Below are positions 1 to 11,179 of a DNA stretch of 64,000 nt, one piece after another (the first letter of the stretch is position 1; each line of letters opens with the position of its first letter). Under the pieces are notes generated by a model. It searched no databases and was not told where the DNA came from. It saw only the letters and a program-made list of their open reading frames with translations. The stretch spans positions 744,001 to 808,000 of the forward strand of contig VWND01000007.1 of NCBI GenBank assembly GCA_009599575.1. The letters are read 5' to 3'. The translations under genes were made by a program, and so were the position numbers. Source of the DNA: Blumeriella jaapii (lineage: Eukaryota; Ascomycota; Leotiomycetes; Helotiales; Drepanopezizaceae).

Positions 1-2530
1 GCTGTCCGTAGATCCGGGGTATCGGAGCCAGGAGTGCGCGCGTGGCTTCCACTCGTCGTCCGCATGGCTGCTGGATGGATGGATGGATGGCTCGAGGATG
101 GCGGGCGAGCTTGCTTTCTCTTGCGATGTACAGTACAGTATGTGATGGTCTTGTCGCTCGCTGACCGCCATCTCATTCTTCTCACGCTCCCCCAGCAATC
201 GCCATGTCAGCACAACGTGCGGCCCCAGGACCATGCAGAGATGGTGTCTTGCTCCCGGGAGCTGCTGTGGTTTTTGAGTTGGCTTTCCTGCTGCAATGCA
301 ACACCTCCGGGGTGCGTGAGTACCGGCTTGTTCATTCTACACGGTACATACGCAATGTTCGGTATGGCTGTCGGGTAAATACGGATGGTGCTGTCGCAGA
401 TGGGCTGGCTCTCTATTCGTGGACAGCAAGCAGCCCAGCTTAGCCCAGCCCAGCCCAGCCCAGCATACAGTACACTTACTTTACGTACTACTTCTATACA
501 GTACAGTACAGTATAGTACAGTACCTGCCTCATTCTGCCCACGCTCCAATTCATGACCAGCGAGAAACCACTCACCGGTAGAGAGACTCCTTTGACGATT
601 AAAAATTAAGGAGTATCGAATCTTGGACTCGGCTGCGTCGGCATCACTCATCAGGGGGGGGAGAGGGGGGGGGGGGTGAAAAAAGATACCTACCGGATTA
701 ACCCCAAACCACCCACCCAATAAAGAAAGCTGGGCTTCCAGCGTCCGTCTTCTGACCACGGAGATCCCATCTTGGCACTGCTGTACAGCACCGTACCGTA
801 CATACCGTAGGAAGTTGCCCATTGCAGTGCTGTACAATTTACAGTACAGGACAGGACAAGAAGAACGAAACTCTCCTCGACGAGCACATAAATGTATGTG
901 TACAGAGAGGGCAGGTATGTACTGTACTGTATGTAGCACAGACAAACACGCACCTACTGTGCTGTACAGTCACATAGTGCCTGGATGTACTGTACTGTAC
1001 AAACCACAACCCTCCAATCTACAGATGTACTGTACAGGTAGGTAGGTACTGTACGGAACCAAAACCAAAACCCAAAGACACCCGAACCGTCTCTCCGCGG
1101 GTCAACACCTCTGTTCGATCGTCGAAAACAAGCTACATGTACTGTACAGTACATACAGTACAGTACATCATACATTACAGTACAGTACATAGAATATATC
1201 CGAGGTATTAAAAAGTGGAGCGCGTATTGTAGGTATGTTCAGTACAGTACAGTACAGTACAGTACATATGGACAGTACTGTACTGTACTGTACTGTGTAT
1301 GTAGTGGATGCCACTGTACCGTACTGTTCATACATGCAAAGCTGAGCTGAGCTATGTACTGTACAGTACATACCTACTATACTGTACAGTACAGTACTGT
1401 GTACTATACAGTAGGTATGTACCTAAGCAAGCTACCTACCTAGCTAGCTAGCTTCAGCTTAAGCTCCAGCAAACCCTTTTCTTCGGCAACGGCCGCCTCC
1501 GGCCCCAAGCCAAGCCAAGCCAAGCCAAGCCAAGCCTGCCCACAACCCCCAAGCGCATCACGTGCCCGAGCCATCCACGACACGACGCGGGAAGATCTCC
1601 GGTGTATCGTGGGGACGTGGGGGAAAGGAAGAGGGAGAGAAACGAAAACGAAAAAGGAAAAAAAAAAAGGAAAAAAAGGAAGAAGAAAAAGGGTTGGCCG
1701 AGTCGAAGAGAAGACCGTATGTACTGTGTACTGTACTGTGTGTACTGTGCAGTACGGTACAGATACGGCATGGATGTACTGTACGTCGCCGCTGCTGCTG
1801 CTCCACTTTCGCATTGGATCTGGTCCAGATTGACTTGCTTGGTGGGTGGAGGTTGACATTATTTGAAACGTGCAAGGTATGTATGTATGTATGTAGACAG
1901 ACCACCTGGCCGGGGTGGTCTATTATTCTCCGTGGACGTGGTGGGATGTGGGATATGGTGGGGAGGTACTGTATGTATGTACAGTAAGTACAGCACAGTA
2001 CAGTACACAGTACAGAACAGTAAGTACAGCACAGTACCGTACCGCACCGTAGATAGACAGGGTCGAGATTTGTATGTTGCGTGGGTGGATTCTGATATAG
2101 CTCGCGTGCTTGATTCTGGTACGTGGCTGGATTCTGATATACAGTAGCTTGCCTGCTTGATTCTGGTACGTGGCTGCGGTTCTGAGTAGATGGTCTCGCG
2201 ACTTCTCGAGCCATGGGCAAGCAAGCCGAGGTAGACAGACCGTCGGCTTGCGTGGAATCGCGGATCGAGGAAGGAGAGGAGGAGGCGTTCGTGGTTCGTG
2301 TGATGAGCATGCCTGCCTCGCTAAGGTAGGTAGGTACATAGGTACAAACCGTTCCCCGAGCTTCGAGCAGAAGAGAAAAGGGGACTGACTGTCTCGGATA
2401 CAGGGGGAGTCGAAAGACGGCTTACGATTGCTTAAGGCAGGCAAGGCATTTGTGATTGTACATACTGTAGTTGAATACGGTGGTGTGCGGCGTAAGGTGC
2501 TGTATGTACTGTACTGTAGGTTGAAAGGAA
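1..2530. repeat. Gene-poor DNA rich in TACAGTAC/GTACTGTAC palindromic motifs
   Basis: No credible gene is seen here. The open frames are short and translate the repeat itself into Tyr/Cys/Thr/Val strings. The DNA is dominated by the interlocking motif TACAGTAC and its complement GTACTGTA, densest at about 1130-1410, with smaller clusters near 480-520, 780-1040, 1720-1760 and 1970-2050. Simple repeats are also present: TGGA units at about 75-90, CAGCC units at 442-464, a G-rich run at 654-676, CAAGC units at 1506-1537 and a purine-rich A/G tract at about 1620-1695. The same motif returns in other intergenic parts of the window but not inside the coding exons read here. Confidence 0.75.
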
Positions 2531-2836
2531 ACGCAAGAATGTAAATCCTCGCCAGTGTATCCGTATCAAAGCCACGAGTTCGAAAAAGAGATAGAGCTGC
2601 CAGTGACCAGCAGAATCAGATACACGCTGCGTACCACATAACACTGATACAAGACCAGAGATCAATAATTCTGTAAAGTAAAGCCTGTGACTGACCAAAC
2701 AGTGATGCTGGCCCAAGAGAGCGGAATACACACATCTAAAGGCACGGAAAGAGGGTATTTTCGAACCAGATCCCATGACCTGCGTGCCTCCAATGCTCGT
2801 GTGCTGCTGGACTTGCTCGCCTTTCATGCCGCCCGC

Positions 2837-3200
2837 TCATTCACAGACCGCGACGCCGGTCTCGCGCAGAAAGAGATAGCGATCTAGCGGGTCCGAAAAG
2901 AGCAGCGAGCCGGTATGGAATGCCTGGATCTCCACGTGCCTGCCCACGGGTGCGTCGAGGTCTGAGGCCGGGAGGCCTGACGAGGCGCGCTCGTCGCAGC
3001 TCCAGAGCTACCACGTCCGAGCCGGAGCGACAGACACGATCCAGGGAACGCGGTGTGGTGTTGAGACCGGCCGGTATCCTCTGTTGGACTTCCCCCCTCA
3101 TCTCTGCCTCCAGGGTCTGATCATCTAGGGCCTGTCTGCAACTCAGCCTCGCAAGCCTCACGAGCTTGAGGCTCTCCCAAGGCGAGCTTCGAAGCCGCAA
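2837..3200 (-). pseudogene. Possible gene relic or unrecognised 3' exon(s)
   Basis: On the minus strand a GC-rich stretch contains two overlapping frames that look protein-like. One frame ends at a TGA at 2837-2839. Its C-terminus reads as an ordinary mixed-composition protein (GRHVEIQAF, SLLFSDPLDRYLFL) and it is preceded directly by a TAG that could be a splice acceptor. The other frame covers about 2841-3200. I could not join them with a phase-consistent GT-AG intron, found no start codon, and do not recognise a family. It could be the decayed 3' end of a gene, an exon of a gene I failed to assemble, or chance open frames in GC-rich DNA. Confidence 0.2.
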
Positions 3201-3486
3201 CGCTGGACTTGTGGTGCCAGGCCTATTTGAGGCTCTGGAGAACTTCTGTGGCCGAGTGCTACCCGCTGAAGAGCGCTGTAGATGTGCGGGCGTGCTGATG
3301 GCAAGTGCAAGTATCTACACTCTGTAGCAGCCCAATGCCCACCAGGCAGGAAATGACTGGGTGCTCTGCGTGCTTTGAGTGCTCAATCGCCCTCCAGGGC
3401 AATCGGGACCAGAGCCAATCTCCTTCCCATCTATCTCTTTGCTTGGTTCAACGATTCCTGGTTCTTGCCGTTTCAGTACTCGCCGA

Positions 3487-4511
3487 TTACTTGTCTAAAC
3501 CGCGCGCTTTCACGAATCGATTTATCTGCTCTCTTGTAAGCTTTTCGTTGTACTGTTCTTGCGACTCATAAAATGATATGATTTCCTGCGTGCAGTCCAC
3601 CACGGCTTCGATGTCGATGTTGCTTTCAGCTAGCCAGTTTGCAAGCTTCTGTACTTTCGTTCGAGGACCTCCCTGCTTTTCAGTGCCGCCCTTGGCTTGT
3701 CCTGCGGCGCTGAGGGCTGCGTGTGCCGCACTGATCATGTTCCCTGCGGATCCGCTGGCGGACTGTATCCCGCTTTGATTCGGACGAAGCACCAGAGCAA
3801 GCAGAATAGCCATGATGGCGATGATGTGCGGAGCAAAGAGGAGAGGCAAGTCGGTCATGTAGTGGTCATTGACGATGGACCAAGCCAGGTTGGATTCTTC
3901 CTGAGTAAGAGAGAAGATGCCTTGCAGTGAAGTGAGGCTCCGGTAGGGATGATGAACAATCAGCTGGGAGCTCATCTCCGATATCAGGAAGAACTCGCAC
4001 TCTCCCAGCTTCGAAGTGTCGTTGGCGAATAAATCTGCAAGAGTTATCAGTGCTCGAAGTGCAACATTTGAGCCGGTCCTGAACACACCGTTCCACAAGC
4101 CCCGACCCTCGGTAGTGACGAGTCTGATATGGTGCGGGCTCTCTTCCATTTTGCAAGCCAGGTACACCGCGGTGGCTAACACCAGGTATGGGTTCGTTCG
4201 TCTGATCTCGACCTTCGTGTAGAATCTTCTTACGTACAGCTGAGCCGTGGCCATGGCTTGTTGGCGCACACCCAGACGTTTCCCAATTCGAGCAATCTCT
4301 GTTGACATCGATTAGCAAAGCTGCTACATCCCGAAGCACGAAGAGACTTACGCTGATTAAAGTATATGCTCTGATGCCTCAGCTCCGGCAGAGGATACAT
4401 CTTGACTAGATTTGGGTCCTCGTCCTCCAACTTCTGGCGAAGATCCTCCAGCTCTTGCCGAGTAAACTGCCAGTGACGCCGCTGCGTCGATTCCCAGTAG
4501 TTTGCTGCCAT
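3487..4511 (-). CDS. SSN8: Cyclin C, RNA polymerase II holoenzyme cyclin-like subunit
   Basis: Cyclin C (Ssn8/Srb11) partners the Cdk8/Ssn3 kinase in the Mediator kinase module and tunes RNA polymerase II transcription in the nucleus. The model has three exons on the minus strand, 4352-4511, 4089-4298 and 3487-4034, giving 305 aa, close to the usual fungal length. The start (MAANYW) is the family's conserved N-terminus. The cyclin box follows, with family hallmarks RRTNPYLVLATAVYLACKME and SKLGECEF. Intron 1 (4299-4351) changes frame. Intron 2 (4035-4088) is 54 nt, in frame and has no stop, so a plain ORF reads through it; removing it restores the family spacing between GLW and SKLGECEF. The gene is divergent from the carrier at 5108. 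Identity is secure by family resemblance. Confidence 0.93.
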
Positions 4512-5107
4512 GTTGCTTGACAGCTTCTTGCCAGAGGAATCACTACAAAGCGGTCCTTGCTTTCAAGCCGTGGCTTTCAAGCCGAGTGGTGGTTCTCCTC
4601 TCAGACTAAGTGACCAGGCCGATGTCTCAATCCAGATGTTCAAAAAAAAACAGAAGGCCAGATCTGGTGGTAGTGAAGTTACAGCGGAGCCGATGCTGCG
4701 ATCAAGCAAGTCGTACAGAAGCTTCCAATCGCAATCGAGACAATTGAACGCAAAGCGGATAGCTGAAAGACCCAAAGCGAGACAAGGCTGATAAGAGATC
4801 AACGTCTGGAGCCTCACCTTACAGAACCTCGCTCTGACGGACCTGACCAGCCCCACGCTTGGCATCATTCAGCCCGGCAGCCGACGGAGCTTGTGCGAGA
4901 TCGTGAATTCACTTTTCATTCAAGAAGCTTTCCTTCGAGTCACCGACACTGCTAGCAGGCTAGCCAGCGGCCGTCTATGGTGATGCTCACGCTATCGTCT
5001 CAATGATAACCTTCTCTTCAAGCTCCCACTGCTAGGCCAACTCTCCGCGTTCTCCGACAGCCATGAGCAACCTTTAACAACATCCGTGACCAAGAGCTCG
5101 ATTCACC
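4512..5107. promoter_or_regulatory. Divergent intergenic region between SSN8 and SAL1
   Basis: This 596-bp gap separates the start codons of two head-to-head genes and must hold both promoters and 5' leaders. No recognisable gene, tRNA or repeat was seen. The open frames across it are low-quality and have no family resemblance. No TATA box or factor site could be assigned with confidence. Confidence 0.5.
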
Positions 5108-7309
5108 ATGGAGCTTCCGGAGAGCCAGAACTCGCGAGATGCGCGTATCGAGAAGCTGTGGAAGAAGCTAGACTCGCAGAACAAGGGCAGCTTGGACTTC
5201 AATGGCCTGAAGAAAGGACTACAGAAGATCGATCACCGTGAGCATGCCCCCGCCGCTCTTGGAAGCCAGCTAACAACAAGCTTCGTCGCAGCACTGAAGA
5301 ATGCAGATGACATGCTGAAGGATATAATCAAGGCTATGGACAAGGATGGAGACGAACTGATTCAATACGAGGGTATGTCTTTCACTATTACACCATTTCC
5401 GACCCCTCAGTACCTTTGCTGATGCCAGATCTCTCCAGAATTCCGCACATTTGTCGAGCGCACCGAAAAGGAGCTTCTTACACTATTTCAATCTGTTGAT
5501 AGTGACCACGATGGCAAGCTGGATAAGGGCGAGCTGAGAGGTGCTTTCAAGAAGGCTGGACTTACGATCCCAAGCTCAAAGCTTGATCAGTTCTTCAGTG
5601 AGGTGGATGAGAATCACGATGTTAGTCACACAATTCCCTGGCAAACGGAGTTATTGCTGACATCTTCTAGGGCTACATATCCTTTGAAGAATGGAGGTGA
5701 GAACCCTACTTCTCAATCATTACGTCTGGCAACCCGCTAAAGCCGTTCCACCTACTTACCCCCCCGCCCCCAGTTCTAGCCCACCCGTTTCCGTTCTATG
5801 ACATAAGGAACCGCACAAAAACTGACATGACATCAGAAACTTCTTACTCTTCCTGCCCACGAACATAAATCCTGGCCTCAAGGCTGTCATGTCCTATTAT
5901 TCTTCTGCTGTCACGATCAACGCCGAAGGAGACACCTCAATCAGCGAAGAAACTCTTGAGGGATTAGGTATGGAAAGACCATCTCGATTTTCATCCTTGT
6001 CAGTCTTATTCGGAGCCATTTTCAAGATCGCGGCGGCTCCTTCAAAGCCTACTCGCCAGGATTCCCTACCTCAGCAATCCGTTCCGGACGCAGCTCAACC
6101 CGTTGAAGCAGTTGCGGCAACCATGGTGTCTATTTTCCACGAAGCAAAGCCCGCCCAACAAATTGTCGACAAACTTCTTAGCAACGCCGAATTTGAGGAT
6201 GCTCCTGGGGTTGCGCCCATCAAGAAGAAACTATTGCTGACGGACCTTCTGCCTGATCCAGGCTATTTCGCGGCAGGTGCTATTGCGGGCGTCATTTCCA
6301 GAACCTCCACTGCTCCTTTAGATCGCCTGAAAGTCTATCTCATCGCCAATATCGGTCCAGCAAAGAACTCTCTCGATGCTGTGAAGAAAGGCGATGCTGC
6401 TGGCGTAGCCAAGACAGTCGGTCGACCTCTCATTGATGCCTCGAAGGAGCTATGGAAGGCTGGTGGCATTCGAAGCTTGTTTGCAGGTAAGCTCAACGCG
6501 ACAAGAGCTGGCCAAAGTTTTAACTCATGATTCCCATTAGGCAACGGATTGAACGTGGTCAAAGTCATGCCCGAATCTGCAATCAAGTTCGGCTCTTACG
6601 AGTTCGCTAAGCGGGTCTTGGCACATGTTGAAGGTCACAACGATCCACAGAAGATCAATCCTTACTCCAAGTTTGTGGCTGGTGGAATCGGTGGCATGAT
6701 CTCTCAGTGAGTTCTGAACCTATAACATACATGTATAACCACTAATGCCCTCGCAGGCTCTTCGTCTATCCACTTGATACCCTCAAGTTCCGTATGCAAT
6801 GTGAGACAACATCCGGTGGTTTGCGCGGCAACGCACTCATCATTGCTACGGCAAGAAAGATGTACCAACAGGGCGTCATCAAGTCATCGTATCGAGGCTT
6901 GACCATGGGCCTTGTCGGAATGTTCCCCTACTCTGCGATTGACCTCGGAACCTTCGAATACCTCAAAAGCAAACTCGCCCAGCGTAACGCGAGGATCCTA
7001 GGCTGCCATGAGGACGATGCACTGCCTGGTTCGTTCGCAACAGGATGTATTGGAGCCTTTTCGGGCGCTTTCGGTGCTAGCATCGTGTATCCGGTCAACC
7101 TTCTCCGCACACGACTCCAAGCCCAGGGAACTGTTCTCCACCCTCCAACCTACACTGGCGTCGTTGACGTAGCTCGGAAGACTGTGCAAAATGAAGGTTT
7201 CAAGGGTCTGTTCAAGGGCCTTACCCCAAATCTGCTCAAGGTCGTTCCTGCTGTCAGTATCACCTACGTGGTCTACGAAAACGCAAAGAAGGCTCTCCAT
7301 TTGAAGTGA
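5108..7309 (+). CDS. SAL1: Calcium-dependent mitochondrial ATP-Mg/Pi carrier (SCaMC/Sal1 type)
   Basis: An inner-membrane carrier that exchanges ATP-Mg for phosphate, gated by calcium on the intermembrane side. Seven exons (5108-5237, 5292-5372, 5439-5620, 5671-5696, 5837-6486, 6541-6706, 6757-7309) give 595 aa with all phases consistent. The N-terminal half has four EF-hand loops at about residues 22-33 (degenerate, no acidic residue at loop position 12), 60-71, 91-102 and 127-138. The C-terminal half has three mitochondrial-carrier repeats with motifs PLDRLK, PLDTLK and PVNLLR; the third has Asn in place of the usual Asp/Glu. Exon 4 is only 26 nt. It faces the lysidine synthase gene tail to tail. 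A long insert between the EF-hands and the carrier (about residues 150-270) is fungal-like and of unknown role. Confidence 0.93.
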
Positions 7310-7717
7310 TGCTCTTCTGGCTTGGGAGGAAATCATGATGCTCATCCTAGGGAAGAGTTGGCTTGTGGTGTGGAGCTTCATACACTCGAGCGCAGCATGC
7401 TCGACGTCCTGATTGATGCGCTTTGCTCGGCTATGCTAGATACTAATGAGTTGACGATTCGTCAGTTCCGTCTGGGAAGCACGCATCGACTGACATTTTA
7501 CATTGCTTTTTATTGGCATCGCAGGGCGGGCAGCATCTACGGCGTTGTCACCATTTTGCTTTCAGACGTCCGGAGTTAAGGATACCCCCGGCAAGGTTAC
7601 GGTACGGGCGGAGTGGCTTTCAAAGAATGTAGCCCGCGGTGGCAGGCAACATGTGCATAGACAGAAGACCATCTTGCATTCAAGTATCTGAACGACGCAG
7701 TTCGATAAGAAACCTTC
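7310..7717. other. Convergent intergenic spacer
   Basis: This 408-bp gap between the 3' ends of the SAL1 and lysidine synthase genes holds the two 3' UTRs and terminators. No gene, repeat or RNA was recognised. Confidence 0.5.
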
Positions 7718-9696
7718 TCAATGCCGTCGTCGTGCTGCCTTTCTACTCGTGTGCCTCTGAACCTTCTCCACAGGAACATGCAGGCCCGCGATGTCTATCT
7801 TCTTATACCGGACCTCCCATTCGAATCCACGTCCTGCCCAAAAGAGACGCGGATTCTGATTGACCTCCAACGTAGGCAGCGCCACGACCGTCTCCGCCCC
7901 ATCCACCCAAGCCACGATGGCCGGCAGAGTCTTTTTCGCATTAGCAGTCACCCCCTTCACCAACCGTTTCATTCTCACCCTCCTCCATCTCGTGATCTCT
8001 TGTTGCTCGTCGCCGCCCACAGCGGCCGCTGCCAGCTGTTGTCCCCAGCCCGGCAGATCCAGCGGCCGCACCCACAGCGTCCTCGCGGTGGGATTCCGGA
8101 TCCGGATCCAGTACCGGCCGTCCCACAGCGTCCAGGGCGACCAAGAGCCGTCGCCCGTGGACGGGAACGCGATGATGTGTTTGTGCGCGTGCCTATTGCA
8201 CCTTTGCTTGTGGGGCGCGCGGGAGAGCGTCCATTGCTGTTTGTGGGAGGGGCCGTGGGAGGCTCCGTGGCTCCTCGGTACGGCGTGGAAGTAGACCTCG
8301 GAGGCTGTAAAGACGCGGGGGACGACGGGTGGATCTGAAGCCGGATGATCGGGATGTGATGGCGACGTAGCAGGTAAATCCCCGGGGTCCCGAGAGAGCT
8401 CGGGGAAGATACAGGCGACGGCGTTGTGCAGAGAAGAGAGGTCCACGTGCTCCGTGGGCGCCACGATCATCACGACCCGTTTCAGCAGCTCGGCTGCGGT
8501 CTGGCCCGAGTATGCGAGGGGGTACGTGGTCGCGTTCCTGAAGTGGCTCAGGTCGGGGAAGCGGATGTCGAGTGTGCCTGTGTTTAAGTCCAGACGCGCG
8601 ATTTCGCATCGAGCGAGCAAGGCGTCGACTGTCTCTCGTCTTCGGGCCTCGTTTTCTGTCATCTTCCGAGATAAGCTGAGGAGCGATGGCTTCGTGAGAG
8701 CGGCTGGGAGAGCATGCGCCGCGAACAAGTGTCGGATGGCGTTCCGCTTCGTCAGAGTTGGGTCCTTGTTGGTGTGGTCCTCGAACCACTCGATGCCGTT
8801 CTCTTGACATGTAGCTACGAGTCGATCTTTGCTGAAGTTAAGTAATGGTCTGTAGACCTTGATTCCACCGCGCTGGACGAGAAGCTGCGGTCTCGGAGGG
8901 AATTTCCCTGGCCCATAAACATTGGGATACAAGGCACGCTGAGCTGGCCTGTTCGTGAACTCCGTTTCCAACTCGCGGTCGTCGATCCCACCGCTCTCGT
9001 GAACGCCATAGAGGCCATAACACTCTGGAATATCAGAGCTTTCCCTGATGCCCACAAGCCCTTTCGAGCGTTGACCATCTTGCAGCCTCATCCAGATCGT
9101 CTCGGCCTGGTCATCCTCATGATGAGCGAGGAACAGAGAGCTGATACTCCGGCCGCGGCAAGCTTGGCCCAAAGTCCGGTAGCGGTACCTCCTGGCTAGC
9201 GACTCAAAGTTCAGCTTCGGTGCTGGGTCTTCTGGCCACTCGATTTTCGAAACATCGGTGGGGATGCCTGGCTTGGTCAGTTCAGTCGTGGCTAGGTAGC
9301 GAGTGAGATGGGTGATAGACGAATGAATACCTTGCTCTTCCAGTAGCTTTGCAACAGCATGCGCCTCGACATCGCTGCCACTTCTGACTCCGTGATCTAC
9401 CACGAATGCCCGAAAATTGACGGGAGACATCTCGAGTCTCTTCAGGCGAGAGCATAGGAAAGCGAGAGCCATGGAATCGGCACCTCCACTAACGGCCAGC
9501 CCTGGAAACAGAATACGTTAGAAGACAATTGATAGATTTCAGAGACCACATGTCACTTACCGATGGTTGCAACTTGACCCGGTTGGTGGACATTGGTATC
9601 CCGCCATACCCTCTTTACAGCACAAGCAAATTCCTGTTCTGTGATCGGATTGGCCTTAGAAGAGCAAACATACTGAAGAAAACGAGTGACACGCAT
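7718..9696 (-). CDS. tRNA(Ile)-lysidine synthase (TilS family), probably mitochondrial
   Basis: TilS enzymes use ATP and lysine to convert C34 of tRNA-Ile(CAU) to lysidine so that the tRNA reads AUA. In fungi the substrate is expected to be the mitochondrial tRNA. Two exons, 9561-9696 and 7718-9501, give 639 aa. The first exon (start at 9696, with an in-frame stop just upstream) supplies the residues before the PP-loop; the loop SGGADS lies at about residues 50-55, immediately after the junction. Further family blocks include FVVDHGVR, FLAHHEDDQAETIWMRL, GIEWFEDHTNKDPTLTKRNAIRH. The C-terminal third is long and weakly conserved. The basic N-terminus (MRVTRF) could be part of a targeting signal, which is inference. 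It shares a 281-bp divergent promoter with the PET8 gene. Confidence 0.9.
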
Positions 9697-9977
9697 CCCA
9701 CCTCAATCCATCAGTCACCAGCCCAATAACGCAAGTGGTTGGAAGCTGTATAGCGTAGTGTAGTGGACATGCAGCGGGAGCTTGCCCAGAGCTTCTCTCT
9801 CCCACATCAAAAGCCAAATCGCGAAGCGAGCTCAAGCGCCTCCCACTCCAACATCACAACATCAACCTCGCAAATGCGGTCACCCAATTCACCCCAGCGT
9901 CGGCCACGACCCTGACACGAGGGGAGCGGAAATACAGAAAAGTCGAGTCATCCGTCGCCCAAGAAAAAGAGTCCACA
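9697..9977. promoter_or_regulatory. Shared divergent promoter, lysidine synthase / PET8
   Basis: Only 281 bp separate the start codons of two head-to-head genes whose products probably both serve mitochondria. The interval must contain both promoters. The sequence immediately upstream of PET8 is A-rich. No specific factor site was identified. Confidence 0.5.
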
Positions 9978-10856
9978 ATGTCTTCCCCGGCCAGCGCTTC
10001 CTCCCCCTTCACGACGGCCCTGCTCGCCGGCGCCCTCGCCGGCACCACAGTCGACCTCTCCCTGTTCCCCCTCGACACCCTCAAAACGCGTCTGCAGTCC
10101 TCGCCGGGCTTCCTCGCCTCGGGCGGCTTCAGCGGCATCTACCGTGGCGTCGGCAGCGCCATCGTCGGGTCCGCGCCAGGCGCGGCCCTCTTCTTCTGCA
10201 CCTACGAATACACGAAGGAGCTGCTGTCGCAGCGGCGGCGGGCGCAGCAGGCGCTCGGCGGCAGCAAGGGGGACGCGGACTGGGCAGCGCCGATCGAGCA
10301 CATGTTCGCGGCGAGCCTGGGCGAGGTGGCGGCGTGCGCGGTGAGGGTCCCGACGGAGGTCATCAAGCAGCGGGCGCAGGCCGGGCAGTACCCGTCGTCG
10401 CTGCTGACGATCCAGGCGATCCTGTCGCAGCGGCGCGCCATCGGGCTCACGGGGGTGTGGATGGAGCTCTACCGGGGCTGGTCGGTCACCATCATGCGGG
10501 AGGTGCCGTTCACCGTGATACAGTTCCCGCTGTGGGAGGCGATGAAGGAGTACAGGCGGCGGACCTCGGGGAGGGATGGCATCAGTGCTTTTGAGAGTGC
10601 GCTGTTTGGGAGCGCGGCGGGGGCTGTCGCTGCGGGGACCACGACGCCGTTGGATGTGCTGAAGACGAGGATGATGTTGGCGAAGGAGAAGACGGCCATG
10701 TTGCCGCTTCTGAAGCAGATATTGAAGGACAGTGGCTCGCGAGCGTTCTTTGCTGGGATCGGACCTCGGATTGTTTGGATCAGTGCTGGTGGTGCTATAT
10801 TTCTGGGGTCGTATCAATGGGCATACAACACTTTGTCCGGGGAAAGCAACTCGTAG
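9978..10856 (+). CDS. PET8: Mitochondrial S-adenosylmethionine carrier
   Basis: Imports S-adenosylmethionine into the mitochondrial matrix in exchange for S-adenosylhomocysteine, supplying methylation and lipoate/biotin-type reactions. It is a single-exon gene of 292 aa, the normal size for a mitochondrial carrier. Three carrier repeats are visible with motifs PLDTLKTR (about residues 32-39), PTEVIKQR and PLDVLKTR; the SAM-carrier features LFPLDTLKTRLQS and VPTEVIKQRAQ are conserved. The start is the first ATG of the frame. The coding region is strongly GC-rich, so long open frames exist on the other strand and in other frames; these are shadows. It is divergent from the lysidine synthase gene. 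Confidence 0.93.
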   Translation: MSSPASASSPFTTALLAGALAGTTVDLSLFPLDTLKTRLQSSPGFLASGGFSGIYRGVGSAIVGSAPGAALFFCTYEYTKELLSQRRRAQQALGGSKGDADWAAPIEHMFAASLGEVAACAVRVPTEVIKQRAQAGQYPSSLLTIQAILSQRRAIGLTGVWMELYRGWSVTIMREVPFTVIQFPLWEAMKEYRRRTSGRDGISAFESALFGSAAGAVAAGTTTPLDVLKTRMMLAKEKTAMLPLLKQILKDSGSRAFFAGIGPRIVWISAGGAIFLGSYQWAYNTLSGESNS

Positions 10857-11179
10857 GTATACCGAACAGAAATAGCTTGCGCTGTCAACAAGGTTTCAAG
10901 TCAGGACGGAATATGGACGCATAGGTCTTCTACAACCGACAAGAAAAAGGGCGGAGTAGCTCAGAACATAGGTCATGCATATAGTCAGGGTGTGGGGGAC
11001 ACTTGGTTTCTCAACGCTCGTGGAGCATGCACATCACGACAGCGACTGGAACCGAGCCAGAAGTCTTTCCAAATTCAGAGATGTATGTCGCATCTTACTC
11101 AAAGTGGAGGGCTGAGGACTGATTCTAAATGGACTTTAATTCCTTCAACAAGAGGGTATGTAATCTAATCCTATGCATT
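10857..11179. other. Convergent spacer after PET8
   Basis: This 323-bp gap between the 3' ends of PET8 and the WD40 gene contains no recognised gene, RNA or repeat. It presumably carries both 3' UTRs. Confidence 0.45.

Noticed and set aside
954..2444. Many Tyr/Cys/Thr/Val-rich open frames in the left edge
   Set aside because: They are read-through of the TACAGTAC repeats in all frames and show no independent coding signal.
9782..10817. Arg-rich 270- and 289-codon frames overlapping PET8 on both strands
   Set aside because: Shadow frames of a GC-rich gene; the PET8 frame alone has conserved carrier motifs.
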